DNA of 64,000 bases from Flavobacteriales bacterium (GCA_016721825.1 JADKHI010000001.1:434001-498000), one strand, 5' to 3'. Shown: positions 41,288-51,459, counted from the stretch's first letter. Notes: generated by a model from the sequence alone, not told the origin. Numbers and translations: made by a program.

Positions 41288-44200
41288 ATGCTCCTTCCTC
41301 GCACTTGGGCGCTCGCCCTTTCCGCTCTGATGATCCGCAGCGCACAAGCCCAACAATGGGTGGAGCTGATGCAGGACCCCTCCGTTCCGTTCGAGCAGGT
41401 GCGAAGCGCGTATGACAGCTGGGCGCAAAGCCACCCGGTTGAACGAAGCAAGGGGCGGAAGGCCTTCGAGCGCTGGGCCTGGTTCATGGAACCCCGTTCC
41501 CACAATGCCTCACGGCCGGACCCAACGGCCTACACGGATGCCTGGCGGAAGGTGCGTTCGATGCAGCGTGCCTCCACCGGACGCAGCGCAGCGAACTGGA
41601 CAGCGATCGGCCCGACCGGCTGGCAAAGCACCAGCTACAACCCCGGCAACGGTCGCGTGAACGTGATCGCTGAGGATCCGAACACACCGACCACCATCTA
41701 TGCCGGCACACCCGCAGGTGGCCTCTGGCGCAGCACTGACAACGGCCTCAGCTGGTCGGCCTTGTTCTCGGACCTGCCTTCACTGGGCGTTAGCGGCATC
41801 GCCATCGACCCGGTGAACGGCACCATCTACGTGGCCACGGGTGACGGCGACGGTACGGACACGTATAGCATGGGTGTGATCAAGAGCACGGACAACGGTG
41901 CCACGTGGACACCCACCGGGCTCGACTGGCTTACCGCGCAAGTGCGCACCACCAGCACCCTGCGCATGCATCCCACTGATCCGCAGACCTTGTTCTGCGC
42001 CACAAGCCACGGGCTGTGGAAGACCAGCAACGGTGGGGCGGTGTGGGCGAAGGTCGCCGAGGGTCGCTTCCGCGATGTGGCCTTCAAGCCTGCGGACCCG
42101 ACGGTGGTCTACGCGTGCACCGACCACTTCTACCGTAGCACCAACGGTGGAAGCACGTTCAACCCCATCACGCTCGGACTACCCGTTGCGAGCGACGTGA
42201 ACCGGATGTGCATCGGCGTCACGGCGGCCGACCCGGCCATGGTGTACGTCCTGGCCGGGCGAGAAGATGATGCGGGCTACCAGGGGCTGTACCGCAGCAC
42301 CAACGGCGGCACCAGCTTCAGCCTGCGCAGCGACAGTCCGAACCTTTTCGGCTACTATGAGAACGGAACTGATGCCGGTGGCCAGAGCTGGTACGACATG
42401 GCCATCGCGGTGAGCCCCACCAACGCGCAGCAGGTGCATGTGGGCGGCATCAATGTGTGGCGTAGCGGCGATGGAGGCCTTACCTGGGACGTGAAGTCGC
42501 ATTGGAGCTATCCGAGCATCTTCGGCTACACGCACGCCGACATCCATCACTTAGGCATCGTTGGCAACCGCCTGTACGTAGGAAGTGATGGCGGCATCTT
42601 CCGCAGCACCACCGCTGGCGATAGTTGGACGGACCTGAGCGCAGGACTCAATATCACCCAGTTCTACCGCCTTGGAGGAAGCCCGGATGACGCCTCGCTC
42701 CTTCTGGCCGGTGCACAGGACAATGGCTGCAACCTCCATGACGGCTCCAGCTGGACCCATGTGCTCGGCGCGGACGGCATGGAGTGCGCCGTGACGCCGG
42801 GGGAACCGCTGGTGATGTACGGCATGCAGCAGAACGGCGGCCTCTTCCGCAGCGACGATGGCTTCGCCACCTATTTCAACGTTTCATGGCCGATCTCGGA
42901 GGAAGGCGGATGGGTGACGCCCTTCGCCATCGACCCGAACAACAACGATGTGCTCTGGGCCGGTTACAAGAACATCTGGCGCAGCGACGATCGTGGACAG
43001 TCCTGGACACAGAAGAGCACCTTCAACGTTACGCGCAACATCCAGGCCTTGGCGCTCGCACCATCACAGGCAGGCGTCATCTACTACGCGGATGACCTGA
43101 CCATGCGCTTGAGCACAACGAACGGGAACTCGTGGCAGGTGATCGGCACCACATTGCCTGGCCAGGTGATCACGGCGATCGCCGTGGATCCGCTCAACGC
43201 TCAACATCTCTTCGTCAGCCTTTCCGGATATGCCGATGGTGAAAAGGTCTTCGAGAGCATCGATGGCGGCACTACCTGGACCAACCGCAGCGGCAACCTG
43301 CCCAATGTTCCAGTGAACACCATCGTGATGGAACCAGGGACCGACGGCCTCTACGTGGGCACGGACCTGGGTGTGTTCTACACCACTCCGCAGCTGAGCA
43401 CTTGGCAACCCTTCGGACAGGGCCTGCCGAACTGCGTGATCACGGAACTCGAAGTGCATGCGGGTAGCGGAAAGCTCCGGGCAGCCACCTTTGGTCGGGG
43501 CTTATGGGAGAGCGACCTCTTCACGCTGAGCGGTGCCCCTCCCGTGGCCGCCTTCACCACCAGCAGCACCGCGATCTGCCCCGGTGGTAGCGTCACCTTT
43601 CACGATGCCTCCTTGGAAGCCGGACCGGGTTGGACCTGGAGCTTCCCCGGAGGAACGCCTTCCACCAGCAGCAGCGCCGCACCTGTGGTCACTTATCCGT
43701 CCGCAGGCACCTACAGCGCCACACTGACGGTCTCCAACGGCTTCGGAACTGACGACCACACCGCACCGGTCACCATTTCAGTGCTGCCCAATCCGGTCAC
43801 CATCACGATCATTTTCGATGACTATCCGGGCGAGACCTCTTGGAGCATCATCAACGACCTCACTGGCCAGTCCGTGGCCAATGGCGGTCCGTACGGTGGT
43901 CATGAGGACCAGAGCACGGAGACCATTGCCCTCTGCCTGGACCAAGGTTGCTACACCTTCACCATTGAAGATCGCTATGGCGATGGCATCTGCTGCGACA
44001 ATGGCAACGGCAGCTACACGGTGACCAACCCTGACCTCGGCACCATTGCCAGCGGTGGCAGCTTCGCCAGTTCGGAGAGCACCGGCTTCTGCGTCAGCTT
44101 GAGCGTGGATGCCATGGCCGCTGAACCGGAAGCGACGTTGGACCTCTGGCCCATGGATGGTGAAGGCCTTTTCGCCCTATCGCTCGATGGACAGTACCCG

Positions 44201-44377
44201 AACGGATTCGAGATCACCGTGCTTGACGCTTTGGGAAGAACCGTCCGTGCGCAGAGTGTGAAAAGACCCGTGCTTTCGCGCGAGCCGCTTGACCTGCACA
44301 CCCTGAGCAGTGGAGCCTATTCCGTCGTAGTGCAGAGCAGCGAAAGGCGCTGGCTGGTGCGCGTGGGGAAGCCTTGA
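41288..44377 (+). CDS. Large T9SS type A surface protein with BNR/sortilin-type propeller and PKD domain
   Basis: 1029 residues with a signal peptide ending RSAQAQ (residue 22). Residues about 95-740 carry repeated Asp-box/BNR motifs (WRSTDNGLSW, IKSTDNGATW, YRSTNGGTSF, WRSDDRGQSW, ESIDGGTTW), forming a beta-propeller of the sortilin/Vps10 or glycosyl-hydrolase-like type. A PKD domain follows (about 750-840; TYPSAGTYSATLTVSNGFG), then a beta domain with Cys residues, then a T9SS type A C-terminus from LWPMDGEGLFALSL. Likely an adhesin or secreted hydrolase; no catalytic residues were identified. Confidence 0.9.
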   Translation: MLLPRTWALALSALMIRSAQAQQWVELMQDPSVPFEQVRSAYDSWAQSHPVERSKGRKAFERWAWFMEPRSHNASRPDPTAYTDAWRKVRSMQRASTGRSAANWTAIGPTGWQSTSYNPGNGRVNVIAEDPNTPTTIYAGTPAGGLWRSTDNGLSWSALFSDLPSLGVSGIAIDPVNGTIYVATGDGDGTDTYSMGVIKSTDNGATWTPTGLDWLTAQVRTTSTLRMHPTDPQTLFCATSHGLWKTSNGGAVWAKVAEGRFRDVAFKPADPTVVYACTDHFYRSTNGGSTFNPITLGLPVASDVNRMCIGVTAADPAMVYVLAGREDDAGYQGLYRSTNGGTSFSLRSDSPNLFGYYENGTDAGGQSWYDMAIAVSPTNAQQVHVGGINVWRSGDGGLTWDVKSHWSYPSIFGYTHADIHHLGIVGNRLYVGSDGGIFRSTTAGDSWTDLSAGLNITQFYRLGGSPDDASLLLAGAQDNGCNLHDGSSWTHVLGADGMECAVTPGEPLVMYGMQQNGGLFRSDDGFATYFNVSWPISEEGGWVTPFAIDPNNNDVLWAGYKNIWRSDDRGQSWTQKSTFNVTRNIQALALAPSQAGVIYYADDLTMRLSTTNGNSWQVIGTTLPGQVITAIAVDPLNAQHLFVSLSGYADGEKVFESIDGGTTWTNRSGNLPNVPVNTIVMEPGTDGLYVGTDLGVFYTTPQLSTWQPFGQGLPNCVITELEVHAGSGKLRAATFGRGLWESDLFTLSGAPPVAAFTTSSTAICPGGSVTFHDASLEAGPGWTWSFPGGTPSTSSSAAPVVTYPSAGTYSATLTVSNGFGTDDHTAPVTISVLPNPVTITIIFDDYPGETSWSIINDLTGQSVANGGPYGGHEDQSTETIALCLDQGCYTFTIEDRYGDGICCDNGNGSYTVTNPDLGTIASGGSFASSESTGFCVSLSVDAMAAEPEATLDLWPMDGEGLFALSLDGQYPNGFEITVLDALGRTVRAQSVKRPVLSREPLDLHTLSSGAYSVVVQSSERRWLVRVGKP

Positions 44378-44396
44378 CGGGCCGCTTGCAAATGCA

Positions 44397-44445
44397 AAAG
44401 GGTGAAAGAGGAAGAGGGCTATTTCCTCACACTCTTTCACCCTTT
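44397..44445. terminator. Bidirectional hairpin terminator between convergent genes
   Basis: AAAGGGTGAAAGAG at 44397-44410 pairs perfectly with CTCTTTCACCCTTT at 44432-44445, giving a 14-bp stem, and an inner GAGGAA/TTCCTC can extend it. It lies between the stop codons of two convergent genes. Confidence 0.75.
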
Positions 44446-44459
44446 CACGTTCACTTCCC

Positions 44460-46454
44460 CTACAACACCTTGATCTCGGTGCGGCGGTTCAGACGCTTGT
44501 TCTCTTCGCTGTCGTTCGGTGCAACGGGTTTCGCCGCACCGTAGCCTTTGGACTCAACGCGGTCGGCGCGGATGCCATTGGCGATGAGGTGGTCGGCGAC
44601 AGCCTGCGCCCGGGCGCTGCTGAGCTCTTCGTTGTGGCTGGCGCTACCATCGATGTCCGTATGTCCACTGACCTCCACACGAACCGAAGGGTTCTCGCGC
44701 AGCATCGAAAGCAACTGACCAAGCTCAGCGAATGAGTTCTTGGACAGATCAGCACGGTCCTTCTCGAAGAAGAGGTTGCGCATCACTTCCTGCTGGCCCT
44801 TCTCGATAGGCTGAAGAGAAATATCCATCGCCAGATCGTTCACCGAAGCGCCGTCAGTGGGCACGGAGACGTTCTCCGAATGGAACAAGTAGCCGTTGGC
44901 CCGAACGTGCATGGCGTAGTCGTGACCCGAAGGCACCACGACCATGAACTCGCCCGTCTCCGCATCGCTGTGGAAACGCGCCACCAAGTGGGCATCGGTC
45001 AGGTCCAGAATGTCAATGGACGCTTCCATGCCAGCCAGCAACTTGAAGTCCCTTACGCGACCTTTCAACATCACCGTGCCACTGGTCCCGTCGGTGCTCA
45101 ACGTCGCGCCACCAGCCGCGTTCGCCATATCGTTGGCTGTCTCATCCGGCAGAAAGTTCACGCTGTACAGGTCATCCTCGCCCATGCCGCTCTGACGCAC
45201 ACTGCTGAAGTAGCCCGTGGAACCGTCGGCGGTCAGCACGAAGTAGAGGTCGTCGTCCGGACCGTTCACCGGCCATCCGAGGTTAGTGGCCTTGGACCAT
45301 TGCTCTCCGTTCAGCTCGCTCTTGAACACGTCGAAGCCGCCCATACTGGTGTGGCCTTTACTGCTGAAGTAGATCGTGCGCCCGTCGGGGTGCACGAAGA
45401 TCCCGTCCTCATCATGGATGGTGTTCACGATGGGACCCAGGTTCTCCGGTTCGCCCCAGCCCTGCTGATCCTCCGACCAACGGCTGCGCCAGATGTCCTG
45501 GCCACCCATACCGCCCTCGCGGTCGCTCACGAAATAGAACCACTGGCGATCGAAGCTGTACCAAGCGCTGCTCTCGTGCCCTTTGGAGTTGATGGTCGGA
45601 CCCATGGCCTCCGGAGCGGACCAGGAAGCGCCGGTGCGGCGGCTCTCGTACAGGTCGCCGGTGCCCTTCTCATCGCGGTAGATCACCATGGTGCGACCAT
45701 CATTGTAGAGACCGACGGAAGCATCGTTGCCGTTGGTGTTCACAGGTGGCGCCATGGGGACCGGATCGCTCCATACGCCATTGGTCATGCGGCAGGCATA
45801 GATGTCCTCGAAGTACTCGTTCGTCGCCTTGTTCAGCTTGCCCCCGGTCGTATTGGAACGTCGGCTGGTGAACATCATCTGCTCGCCATCGGCAGAGATC
45901 AGCACGCCATAGTCGGCCACCTCGCTGTTGATGGCGGGGCCCATGTTCTCGATCTGGGCGCGCACAGGGGTAGCGGAGAAGCCCTTGCCGTACTTGCACT
46001 CCGTGATGTGCTTGTCGTACTGATTGTAGGTGTCCACCGGATCCATGAACCCGCGGTTCGCCTGCTTATGCTTCTCGAACTCCACGATGGCCTGATCCCA
46101 ATCAGCGTTCAGCTGATAGGCATAACCGAGCAGGAAGTGGATGCGCGGCATCGAAGGGTCCAGTTCCGCGGTGCGCTGGAAATAGGACAACGACTTGTGG
46201 TGGTACTTACTGTTCAGATGGCACAGGCCGATCTTCAGGTTGAGCGCCGCATCGTTCTCCATGCTGCCATAGGCCTGCTCGTATAGCGCCAGTGCCTGGC
46301 CGAAGTGTGCACCGCCATCATCGAAAAAGGCGTCGCCCTTCTTCATCGCCTCTTGAGCGCGACGAAGGCTTTCCGGATCGGATTGACCGGACACCTGCAC
46401 GGGCACAAGGGTGATCAGGAAGGACAGGACCGGGAGTATGTACCTGTTGACCAT
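44460..46454 (-). CDS. OmpA-family protein with TPR and PD40/WD40-like repeats
   Basis: 664 residues from ATG 46454 with a signal peptide ending VQVSGQ. TPR-like helices come first (about 30-150), then a six-bladed PD40 region (about 165-430; repeated DxxxF.SD.EGG and FSSKGHTSMGG). A carboxypeptidase-regulatory-like module follows, then an OmpA peptidoglycan-binding domain at the end (about 560-664; FFEKDRADLSKNSF, VSGHTDIDGSASHNEELSSAR, NKRLNRRTEI). It is an outer-membrane or periplasmic anchor of the type found with T9SS or gliding systems (PorE-like). Confidence 0.92.
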   Translation of the reverse strand: MVNRYILPVLSFLITLVPVQVSGQSDPESLRRAQEAMKKGDAFFDDGGAHFGQALALYEQAYGSMENDAALNLKIGLCHLNSKYHHKSLSYFQRTAELDPSMPRIHFLLGYAYQLNADWDQAIVEFEKHKQANRGFMDPVDTYNQYDKHITECKYGKGFSATPVRAQIENMGPAINSEVADYGVLISADGEQMMFTSRRSNTTGGKLNKATNEYFEDIYACRMTNGVWSDPVPMAPPVNTNGNDASVGLYNDGRTMVIYRDEKGTGDLYESRRTGASWSAPEAMGPTINSKGHESSAWYSFDRQWFYFVSDREGGMGGQDIWRSRWSEDQQGWGEPENLGPIVNTIHDEDGIFVHPDGRTIYFSSKGHTSMGGFDVFKSELNGEQWSKATNLGWPVNGPDDDLYFVLTADGSTGYFSSVRQSGMGEDDLYSVNFLPDETANDMANAAGGATLSTDGTSGTVMLKGRVRDFKLLAGMEASIDILDLTDAHLVARFHSDAETGEFMVVVPSGHDYAMHVRANGYLFHSENVSVPTDGASVNDLAMDISLQPIEKGQQEVMRNLFFEKDRADLSKNSFAELGQLLSMLRENPSVRVEVSGHTDIDGSASHNEELSSARAQAVADHLIANGIRADRVESKGYGAAKPVAPNDSEENKRLNRRTEIKVL

Positions 46455-46524
46455 GACATGGCCGCATTTTTCGCACGGCGACTGTTCATACGTATCCTGG
46501 ACAGAGAGGTTCGCCCCATGGGTG

Positions 46525-46539
46525 CCCGGATACCTTCGC
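46525..46539 (+). promoter_or_regulatory. Second copy of CCCGGATACCTTCGC before the M42 peptidase gene
   Basis: Identical 15-mer to 6829-6843, containing TACCTTCG at 46531-46538, 34 nt before the ATG at 46573. It lies in the divergent gap with the OmpA-family gene. Confidence 0.45.
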
Positions 46540-46572
46540 CCCAAGCGCGACCGACACGCGCCGATCGAACGC

Positions 46573-47685
46573 ATGGCCAAGAAAAGCCCCCCCCGCAAGC
46601 CGGCCAAGAGCCTGCTCACCCCCCGTTCCATGGCCTTCATGGAGCAATACCTCAACAACGCCTCCCCCACCGGCTTCGAGACCAAGGGACAGAAGCTCTG
46701 GCTGGACTACGTGAAGCCCTTCGTGGACGATCATTTTGTGGACCCCTATGGCACGTCCGTGGGCGTGATCAACCCCACCGCCAAATACAAGGTGGTGATC
46801 GAAGCGCACGCCGACGAGATCAGCTGGTTCGTCCACTACATCACCAAGGACGGCTTCATCTACGTGCGCCGGAACGGTGGCAGCGACCACCTCATCGCCC
46901 CAAGCAAGCGGGTGAACATCCACACCGACAAGGGCATCGTGAAGGCCATCTTCGGCTGGCCCGCGATCCACGTGCGCAACGGCAAGAACGACCCCGTGCC
47001 CAGCTTGGAGAACATCTTCCTGGACTGCGGTTGCGACAACAAGGAGGAAGTGGAGAAGCTCGGCGTTCATGTAGGCTGTGTGATCACCTATGAGGATGAG
47101 TTCATGACCCTCAATGGGAAGTACTTCGTAGGTCGTGCATTGGATAACCGCATGGGCGGCTTCATGATCGCCGAGGTGGCACGCCTGATCAAGGAGGACC
47201 GCACCAAGCTGCCCTTCGGCCTCTACATCACCAACAGCGTGCAGGAGGAAGTGGGCTTGCGCGGTGCCGAGATGATCGTGGAGCGCATCAAGCCCGACGT
47301 GGCGATCGTGACCGACGTGACGCACGACACCCAGACGCCGATGATGAACAAGATCAGCAACGGTGATGTGGCCTGTGGTAGCGGACCTGTGCTGGCCTAC
47401 GGCCCTGCCGTACACAACAACGTGCTGAAGGTGATCATCGATGCCGCGAAACGCGAGAAGATCGCCTTCCAACGCACTGCCGTGAGCCGCGCCACCGGTA
47501 CCGATACCGATGCCTTCGCCTACGGTGCCGCCGGTGTACCCAGCGCCCTCATCAGCCTGCCCCTGCGCTACATGCACACCACCGTGGAAAGCGTGAACCG
47601 GAAAGATGTGGAGAACGTGATCCGACTGATCTACGCTTCCCTCAAGGCCATCAAGGCCGGACAGGATTGGCGCTACCACAAGTAA
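46573..47685 (+). CDS. M42-family metalloaminopeptidase (deblocking/TET type)
   Basis: 370 residues from ATG 46573. The metal-binding HAD of IEAHADEISW (His79, Asp81), the bridging Asp of GRALDNRMGG (near residue 194), the catalytic Glu-Glu of SVQEEVGLRGA (near 228) and the last Asp/His motifs (IVTDVTHD, LRYMHTTVE) are all present. TET-like dodecameric aminopeptidases of this family trim peptides in the cytosol. The next gene follows by 12 nt on the same strand. Confidence 0.94.
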   Translation: MAKKSPPRKPAKSLLTPRSMAFMEQYLNNASPTGFETKGQKLWLDYVKPFVDDHFVDPYGTSVGVINPTAKYKVVIEAHADEISWFVHYITKDGFIYVRRNGGSDHLIAPSKRVNIHTDKGIVKAIFGWPAIHVRNGKNDPVPSLENIFLDCGCDNKEEVEKLGVHVGCVITYEDEFMTLNGKYFVGRALDNRMGGFMIAEVARLIKEDRTKLPFGLYITNSVQEEVGLRGAEMIVERIKPDVAIVTDVTHDTQTPMMNKISNGDVACGSGPVLAYGPAVHNNVLKVIIDAAKREKIAFQRTAVSRATGTDTDAFAYGAAGVPSALISLPLRYMHTTVESVNRKDVENVIRLIYASLKAIKAGQDWRYHK

Positions 47686-47697
47686 GCGCTGGCGACG

Positions 47698-48345
47698 ATG
47701 GCCGAGCTGGATGACAACACGCGCACAGGCCTGCACGCCTTGGGCCTCGGGCTCTTGGTGATCGGGGTGCCGGTGCTCATTATACAGCTCGTCGACCTGT
47801 ATCAGACTTCCGGGGCCACACCTGATGAGCGCTGCCTTCACATCTTCCGGAACGGATACTTGCTACCGGCGGACGGTAGTCGGATGACCATTAGCGAATC
47901 CAGCCGAATGGAACGCCTTGGCTTGGCCACCTTTGGAGCCTTGATAGCCGGTGCTATTGTTACCTGCGTTTTGTACCCTCTTCGCCGCCAAGTGCTTCAC
48001 TGGAAAGTGGGACGATGGTCAACAGTGGTGATATTTCTACTTCTTGCATGGTCGGCACTTACACTGCCCGCTTCGGAAGTGACTCTAGAAGGTGGTATTG
48101 TACGTGCAAGCGAAAGGCCTTGCTTGTTCGGTGAACTAGCCAATCCACTGGCATACGTTTACACGTGGAGCACCCTTTATGAGACCCCGCAATTGGTCAC
48201 GAGACAATTGGACGACGGTCGTACCATATTGGTGCTGGTTGAGAAGAATGGCAGAGGCGGTGATATGCTGGCTTCTACCAGGGCAGATGCCAATGCTGTA
48301 GAGGACGCTCTTATTTGCCTCAAACGAAAGGCGAAGCAACAATGA
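47698..48345 (+). CDS. Hypothetical membrane protein
   Basis: 215 residues with three membrane segments (about 14-32, 76-94 and 105-122) and a soluble C-terminal domain from about 123. No family was recognised. The central part (about 47980-48300) is visibly less GC-rich than its neighbours and uses rarer A/T-ending codons, a possible sign of recent acquisition. Its stop overlaps the start of the AI-2E transporter gene (ATGA), so translation is coupled. Confidence 0.68.
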   Translation: MAELDDNTRTGLHALGLGLLVIGVPVLIIQLVDLYQTSGATPDERCLHIFRNGYLLPADGSRMTISESSRMERLGLATFGALIAGAIVTCVLYPLRRQVLHWKVGRWSTVVIFLLLAWSALTLPASEVTLEGGIVRASERPCLFGELANPLAYVYTWSTLYETPQLVTRQLDDGRTILVLVEKNGRGGDMLASTRADANAVEDALICLKRKAKQQ

Positions 48346-49466
48346 TCACCGACCGCACCATCTCCGTAGGCCGTTTTTTGCACCTGGTGCTCATGGTGGC
48401 CATCCTCGCCATCGTGGGCTGGCTGCTGTTCACGTTGCGGGCCGTGCTCGTGCCCTTCTTGATCGCCTTGCTGCTCGCCTACTTGTTGGAGCCCGCTGTG
48501 CAGCGGGTGCAAAAGCTGGTGAAGAACCGCACGGCGGCCGTGAGCATCACCTTGCTCGTGCTGGTATTGGTGATCACCGGCCTCTTCATGCTGCTGGTCC
48601 CGATGATCACGCACGAGGCACAGCACTTCGCCCGCCTGATGTCCGAGGAACTGCCCGCTTGGGAACAACAGCTACAGGACCAACCCCTGTTCCAGGAAGC
48701 GCTCCGCTCCATGGGCACCATCGATGTGCAGCAATACCTCACCGGTGAGAACCTGATGAACGTGGCGAAGAAGGTGCTGCCCGGTTTCTGGCAAGGCCTG
48801 ACCAATGTGTTCGGTTGGCTGCTCGGTCTTGTCGGTGTGTTCACCACCCTCATCTACCTGGTCTTCATCATGATCGATGAGGAGCGACTGAAAGCCAACT
48901 GGACGCTGCACATACCTGCCGCATACCGCGAACGTGTGGTCGGTGTGGTGAACGATCTGGAGCGGGTGATGAACCTCTACTTCCGTGGTCAGCTGAAGAT
49001 CGCCGGGATCATGTGCGTGCTGTACATCATCGGCTTCAGCCTCATGGGCCTTCCCATGGCCATCGTGCTCGGACTGCTCGCCGGGTTGCTCAGCCTAATT
49101 CCCTATTTCGCCATCCTTAGCGTGGTGCCCGTGGCCTTCAGTGCAGGCCTGCTTGCGCTCGATACGCATGGCTCCTTCGCCACGATCATGGCGCTGGCAC
49201 TGGTGGTTTACGCTGTCGTGCAGGGCATCGAAGGTTTCGTGCTCACACCGTGGATCCAGGGGAAGAACACCGGACTGCAGCCCGCCTACATCCTGCTCGC
49301 CTTGTCCGTGTGGGGCTCCTTGCTCGGTCTGGTCGGCATGATCATCGCGTTGCCCATGACCACATTGCTCATCTCCTATTACAACCGGTTCGTGCTGGAT
49401 GAAGAGGAGGTGGAGGAGATCCCGGCAACCATACCGCCGCCGCCGGAACCGACCGCAGGGACCTGA
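48342..49466 (+). CDS. AI-2E family transporter (second copy)
   Basis: 374 residues from ATG 48342. It has the family topology and conserved patches VLVPFLIALLLAYLLEPAV, LSLIPYFAILSVVPVAFSA and IEGFVLTPWIQGKNTGLQP. It is distinct in sequence from the copy at 38733 and longer in the central helical region. It is coupled to the upstream membrane gene by a 4-nt ATGA overlap. Confidence 0.92.
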   Translation: MITDRTISVGRFLHLVLMVAILAIVGWLLFTLRAVLVPFLIALLLAYLLEPAVQRVQKLVKNRTAAVSITLLVLVLVITGLFMLLVPMITHEAQHFARLMSEELPAWEQQLQDQPLFQEALRSMGTIDVQQYLTGENLMNVAKKVLPGFWQGLTNVFGWLLGLVGVFTTLIYLVFIMIDEERLKANWTLHIPAAYRERVVGVVNDLERVMNLYFRGQLKIAGIMCVLYIIGFSLMGLPMAIVLGLLAGLLSLIPYFAILSVVPVAFSAGLLALDTHGSFATIMALALVVYAVVQGIEGFVLTPWIQGKNTGLQPAYILLALSVWGSLLGLVGMIIALPMTTLLISYYNRFVLDEEEVEEIPATIPPPPEPTAGT

Positions 49467-49500
49467 CCCCATCGGGCTTACCTTGCTTTTCATCCTGAAG

Positions 49501-49935
49501 ATGCCCATCCGCTTCATCAAGGCTCATGAGCTCTGGCCCCTGCGCCACAAGGTGCTGCGGCCGCACATGACCTTGGAGGATTGCGACTATCCGCATGACA
49601 AAGACACGGATACCTTCCACTTGGCAACGGTCGAAGAGGGGCGCATCCTCTGCATCGGTTCCTTCTACAAGGAAAGCAGTCCTAAGCTGAAAGGTTGGAA
49701 ACAATACCGTCTACGGGGCATGGCCACTGAACCTGAACGTCGGGGAGCGGGCCTGGGCACTGACCTGATCCATTTCGCATTGGAGCACTTGCGCGCGCAA
49801 CAGGCCGACGTCCTCTGGTGCAACGCCCGGGAGAACGCGCTTCCCTTCTATGCCAAGCTCGGCTTCACCACGCACGGTGGTGAATTCGACATCCCCGGGA
49901 TCGGACCGCACTACCTGCTCTCGATCAAGCTCTGA
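49501..49935 (+). CDS. GNAT-family N-acetyltransferase
   Basis: 144 residues from ATG 49501. The acetyl-CoA loop RRGAGLGTDLIHFALEHL (about residues 81-98) has the RxxGxG/A pyrophosphate-binding motif, and WCNARENALPFYAKLGF is the family's acceptor strand region. The substrate is unknown. The stop shares one base with the ATG of the next gene (TGATG). Confidence 0.9.
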   Translation: MPIRFIKAHELWPLRHKVLRPHMTLEDCDYPHDKDTDTFHLATVEEGRILCIGSFYKESSPKLKGWKQYRLRGMATEPERRGAGLGTDLIHFALEHLRAQQADVLWCNARENALPFYAKLGFTTHGGEFDIPGIGPHYLLSIKL

Positions 49936-51356
49936 TGCGTGCCCCTCTTCGTCTTTCCGACCGTGCGCTGATCGCTCTGTTGTTGCTGTTGAACGCCGGG
50001 TTGAAGTTCTGCTGGCTGGGCGTGAACGAACTGACCATCGATGAACCCTTCACCGTGCATTGGTCGCAGCAGCCGCTCAGCGAGCTGTGGGCCATGTTGC
50101 GCACAGAGAACAACCCTCCCTTGTACTTTCTGCTGATCAAGGCTTGGAGCGCATTGGCGCCCTTCGAGCCTGCTTGGTTGCGCGTGCCTTCGGCGGTGTT
50201 CAGCGCGCTCACGGTGTGCCCGCTCTTCCTGGTGGCGAACCGGCTTTCCGGTCGCGCCGTGGCCCTGACCGCGGCACTGATCTTCTCCTTCACCAACTAC
50301 CACTACGGCTTCGCGCACGAGGTGCGGGCCTACTCGCTCTTCACCCTGCTGGCCACCATGGGCATATGGCTGCTGGTGCGTGGGAAGGACAAGCCGAACA
50401 ACGGCATCCGTGCCATGCTCGGTCTCTCGGCGCTGAACGTGCTGCTCGTGTACACGCACTTCTTCGGTTGGCTGGCGATCGGGTTGCAGTTCTTGTGTGT
50501 GCTGCTGTTGCCGGAGCTTCGCCACCTGCGGCGGAACTTCCTGATCGGACTGGGCATGACGGTGGCGTGGTACCTGCCCTATGCCACCATCTTCCTGAGC
50601 CGACTGGGCAGTAGCGTTTCACAAGGAACGTGGGTGGATCCACCGGTTCCGGAGGAATTGTACAACATGCTCTGGCGCTGGAGCAACGCCCCCGTACTGG
50701 TCATCGCTTTCCTGTTCCTGATCGTGCTCGGTGCGTGGCGATCGAACGTGAAGGCGCCAGGCTTGCACCTCGCTTTGCTATGGGCTTTCCTTCCGCTGCT
50801 GGGCATGTTCGCCGTAAGCTTCTTCGTGCCCATGTTCCTGGACCGCTACCTCGTCTACGCTGCACCTGGCTTCGCCTTGCTGGTGGCCGTGTGCATCAGT
50901 GCTACGGCTCGGGAACCTCGGCCATCCCTGGCTCTTTCGGGGCTCGCGGTCATGGGAATGCTGGTCACATTCACACCGTGGAAGGACAATGGTCGGCACC
51001 CTTCGCGGGTCTGGCACCAGTGGGAGGCGTGGGGCGGGTCGGCGCAGGGCCGCACGTGGGTATTGCCGGAATGGTACACGCTGACCTTGGCAGCCTCCTC
51101 GGAGCTGGAAGCATTGAGGGGCGACCCGTCCTACCCCAAAGAATTGCTTTCCCGCATGAGCATCCTCCCTATCGAGAACGAAGGGCAGGCAGCGGACCTG
51201 CCCGACAGTACCCAAGCCCAGGTAATGGTCATCGATGCCGGTGCGGCGCTCGTGGATCCGGAACGGCGGTGGTACCAGAGGCTGGTGACATCACATCCGC
51301 TCGTCGATTCCGTGGAGGCCGACCACCGCGTGTGGGTGTACCGGTTCCGGCGCTGA
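49935..51356 (+). CDS. GT39-like polytopic glycosyltransferase
   Basis: 473 residues with about ten membrane segments. The early loop contains LTIDEPFTVHWSQQPL, with Asp-Glu in the position of the GT-C catalytic acid, followed by NNPPLYFLLIKAW, as in Dolichyl-P-mannose-type and ArnT-type transferases. The C-terminal soluble part follows from about residue 350. It starts on the last base of the acetyltransferase stop, so the two are translated together. The donor and acceptor are unknown; three GT-C-type proteins occur in the window (23516, 33992, 49935). Confidence 0.85.
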   Translation: MRAPLRLSDRALIALLLLLNAGLKFCWLGVNELTIDEPFTVHWSQQPLSELWAMLRTENNPPLYFLLIKAWSALAPFEPAWLRVPSAVFSALTVCPLFLVANRLSGRAVALTAALIFSFTNYHYGFAHEVRAYSLFTLLATMGIWLLVRGKDKPNNGIRAMLGLSALNVLLVYTHFFGWLAIGLQFLCVLLLPELRHLRRNFLIGLGMTVAWYLPYATIFLSRLGSSVSQGTWVDPPVPEELYNMLWRWSNAPVLVIAFLFLIVLGAWRSNVKAPGLHLALLWAFLPLLGMFAVSFFVPMFLDRYLVYAAPGFALLVAVCISATAREPRPSLALSGLAVMGMLVTFTPWKDNGRHPSRVWHQWEAWGGSAQGRTWVLPEWYTLTLAASSELEALRGDPSYPKELLSRMSILPIENEGQAADLPDSTQAQVMVIDAGAALVDPERRWYQRLVTSHPLVDSVEADHRVWVYRFRR

Positions 51357-51459
51357 TCACCAGTAACAGTTCATCCCGGATCCCAACCGCTCATGGAACG
51401 GAGCCCGACCGCGTGCCTGCCGCGATCAACTTCGCGGTCACTTTCACCCAACCATCCAC

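Noticed and set aside
46486..47841. A 451-codon minus-strand frame opposite the M42 gene.
   Set aside because: Antisense shadow with His/Val/Gly-rich composition; the plus-strand gene has all catalytic motifs.
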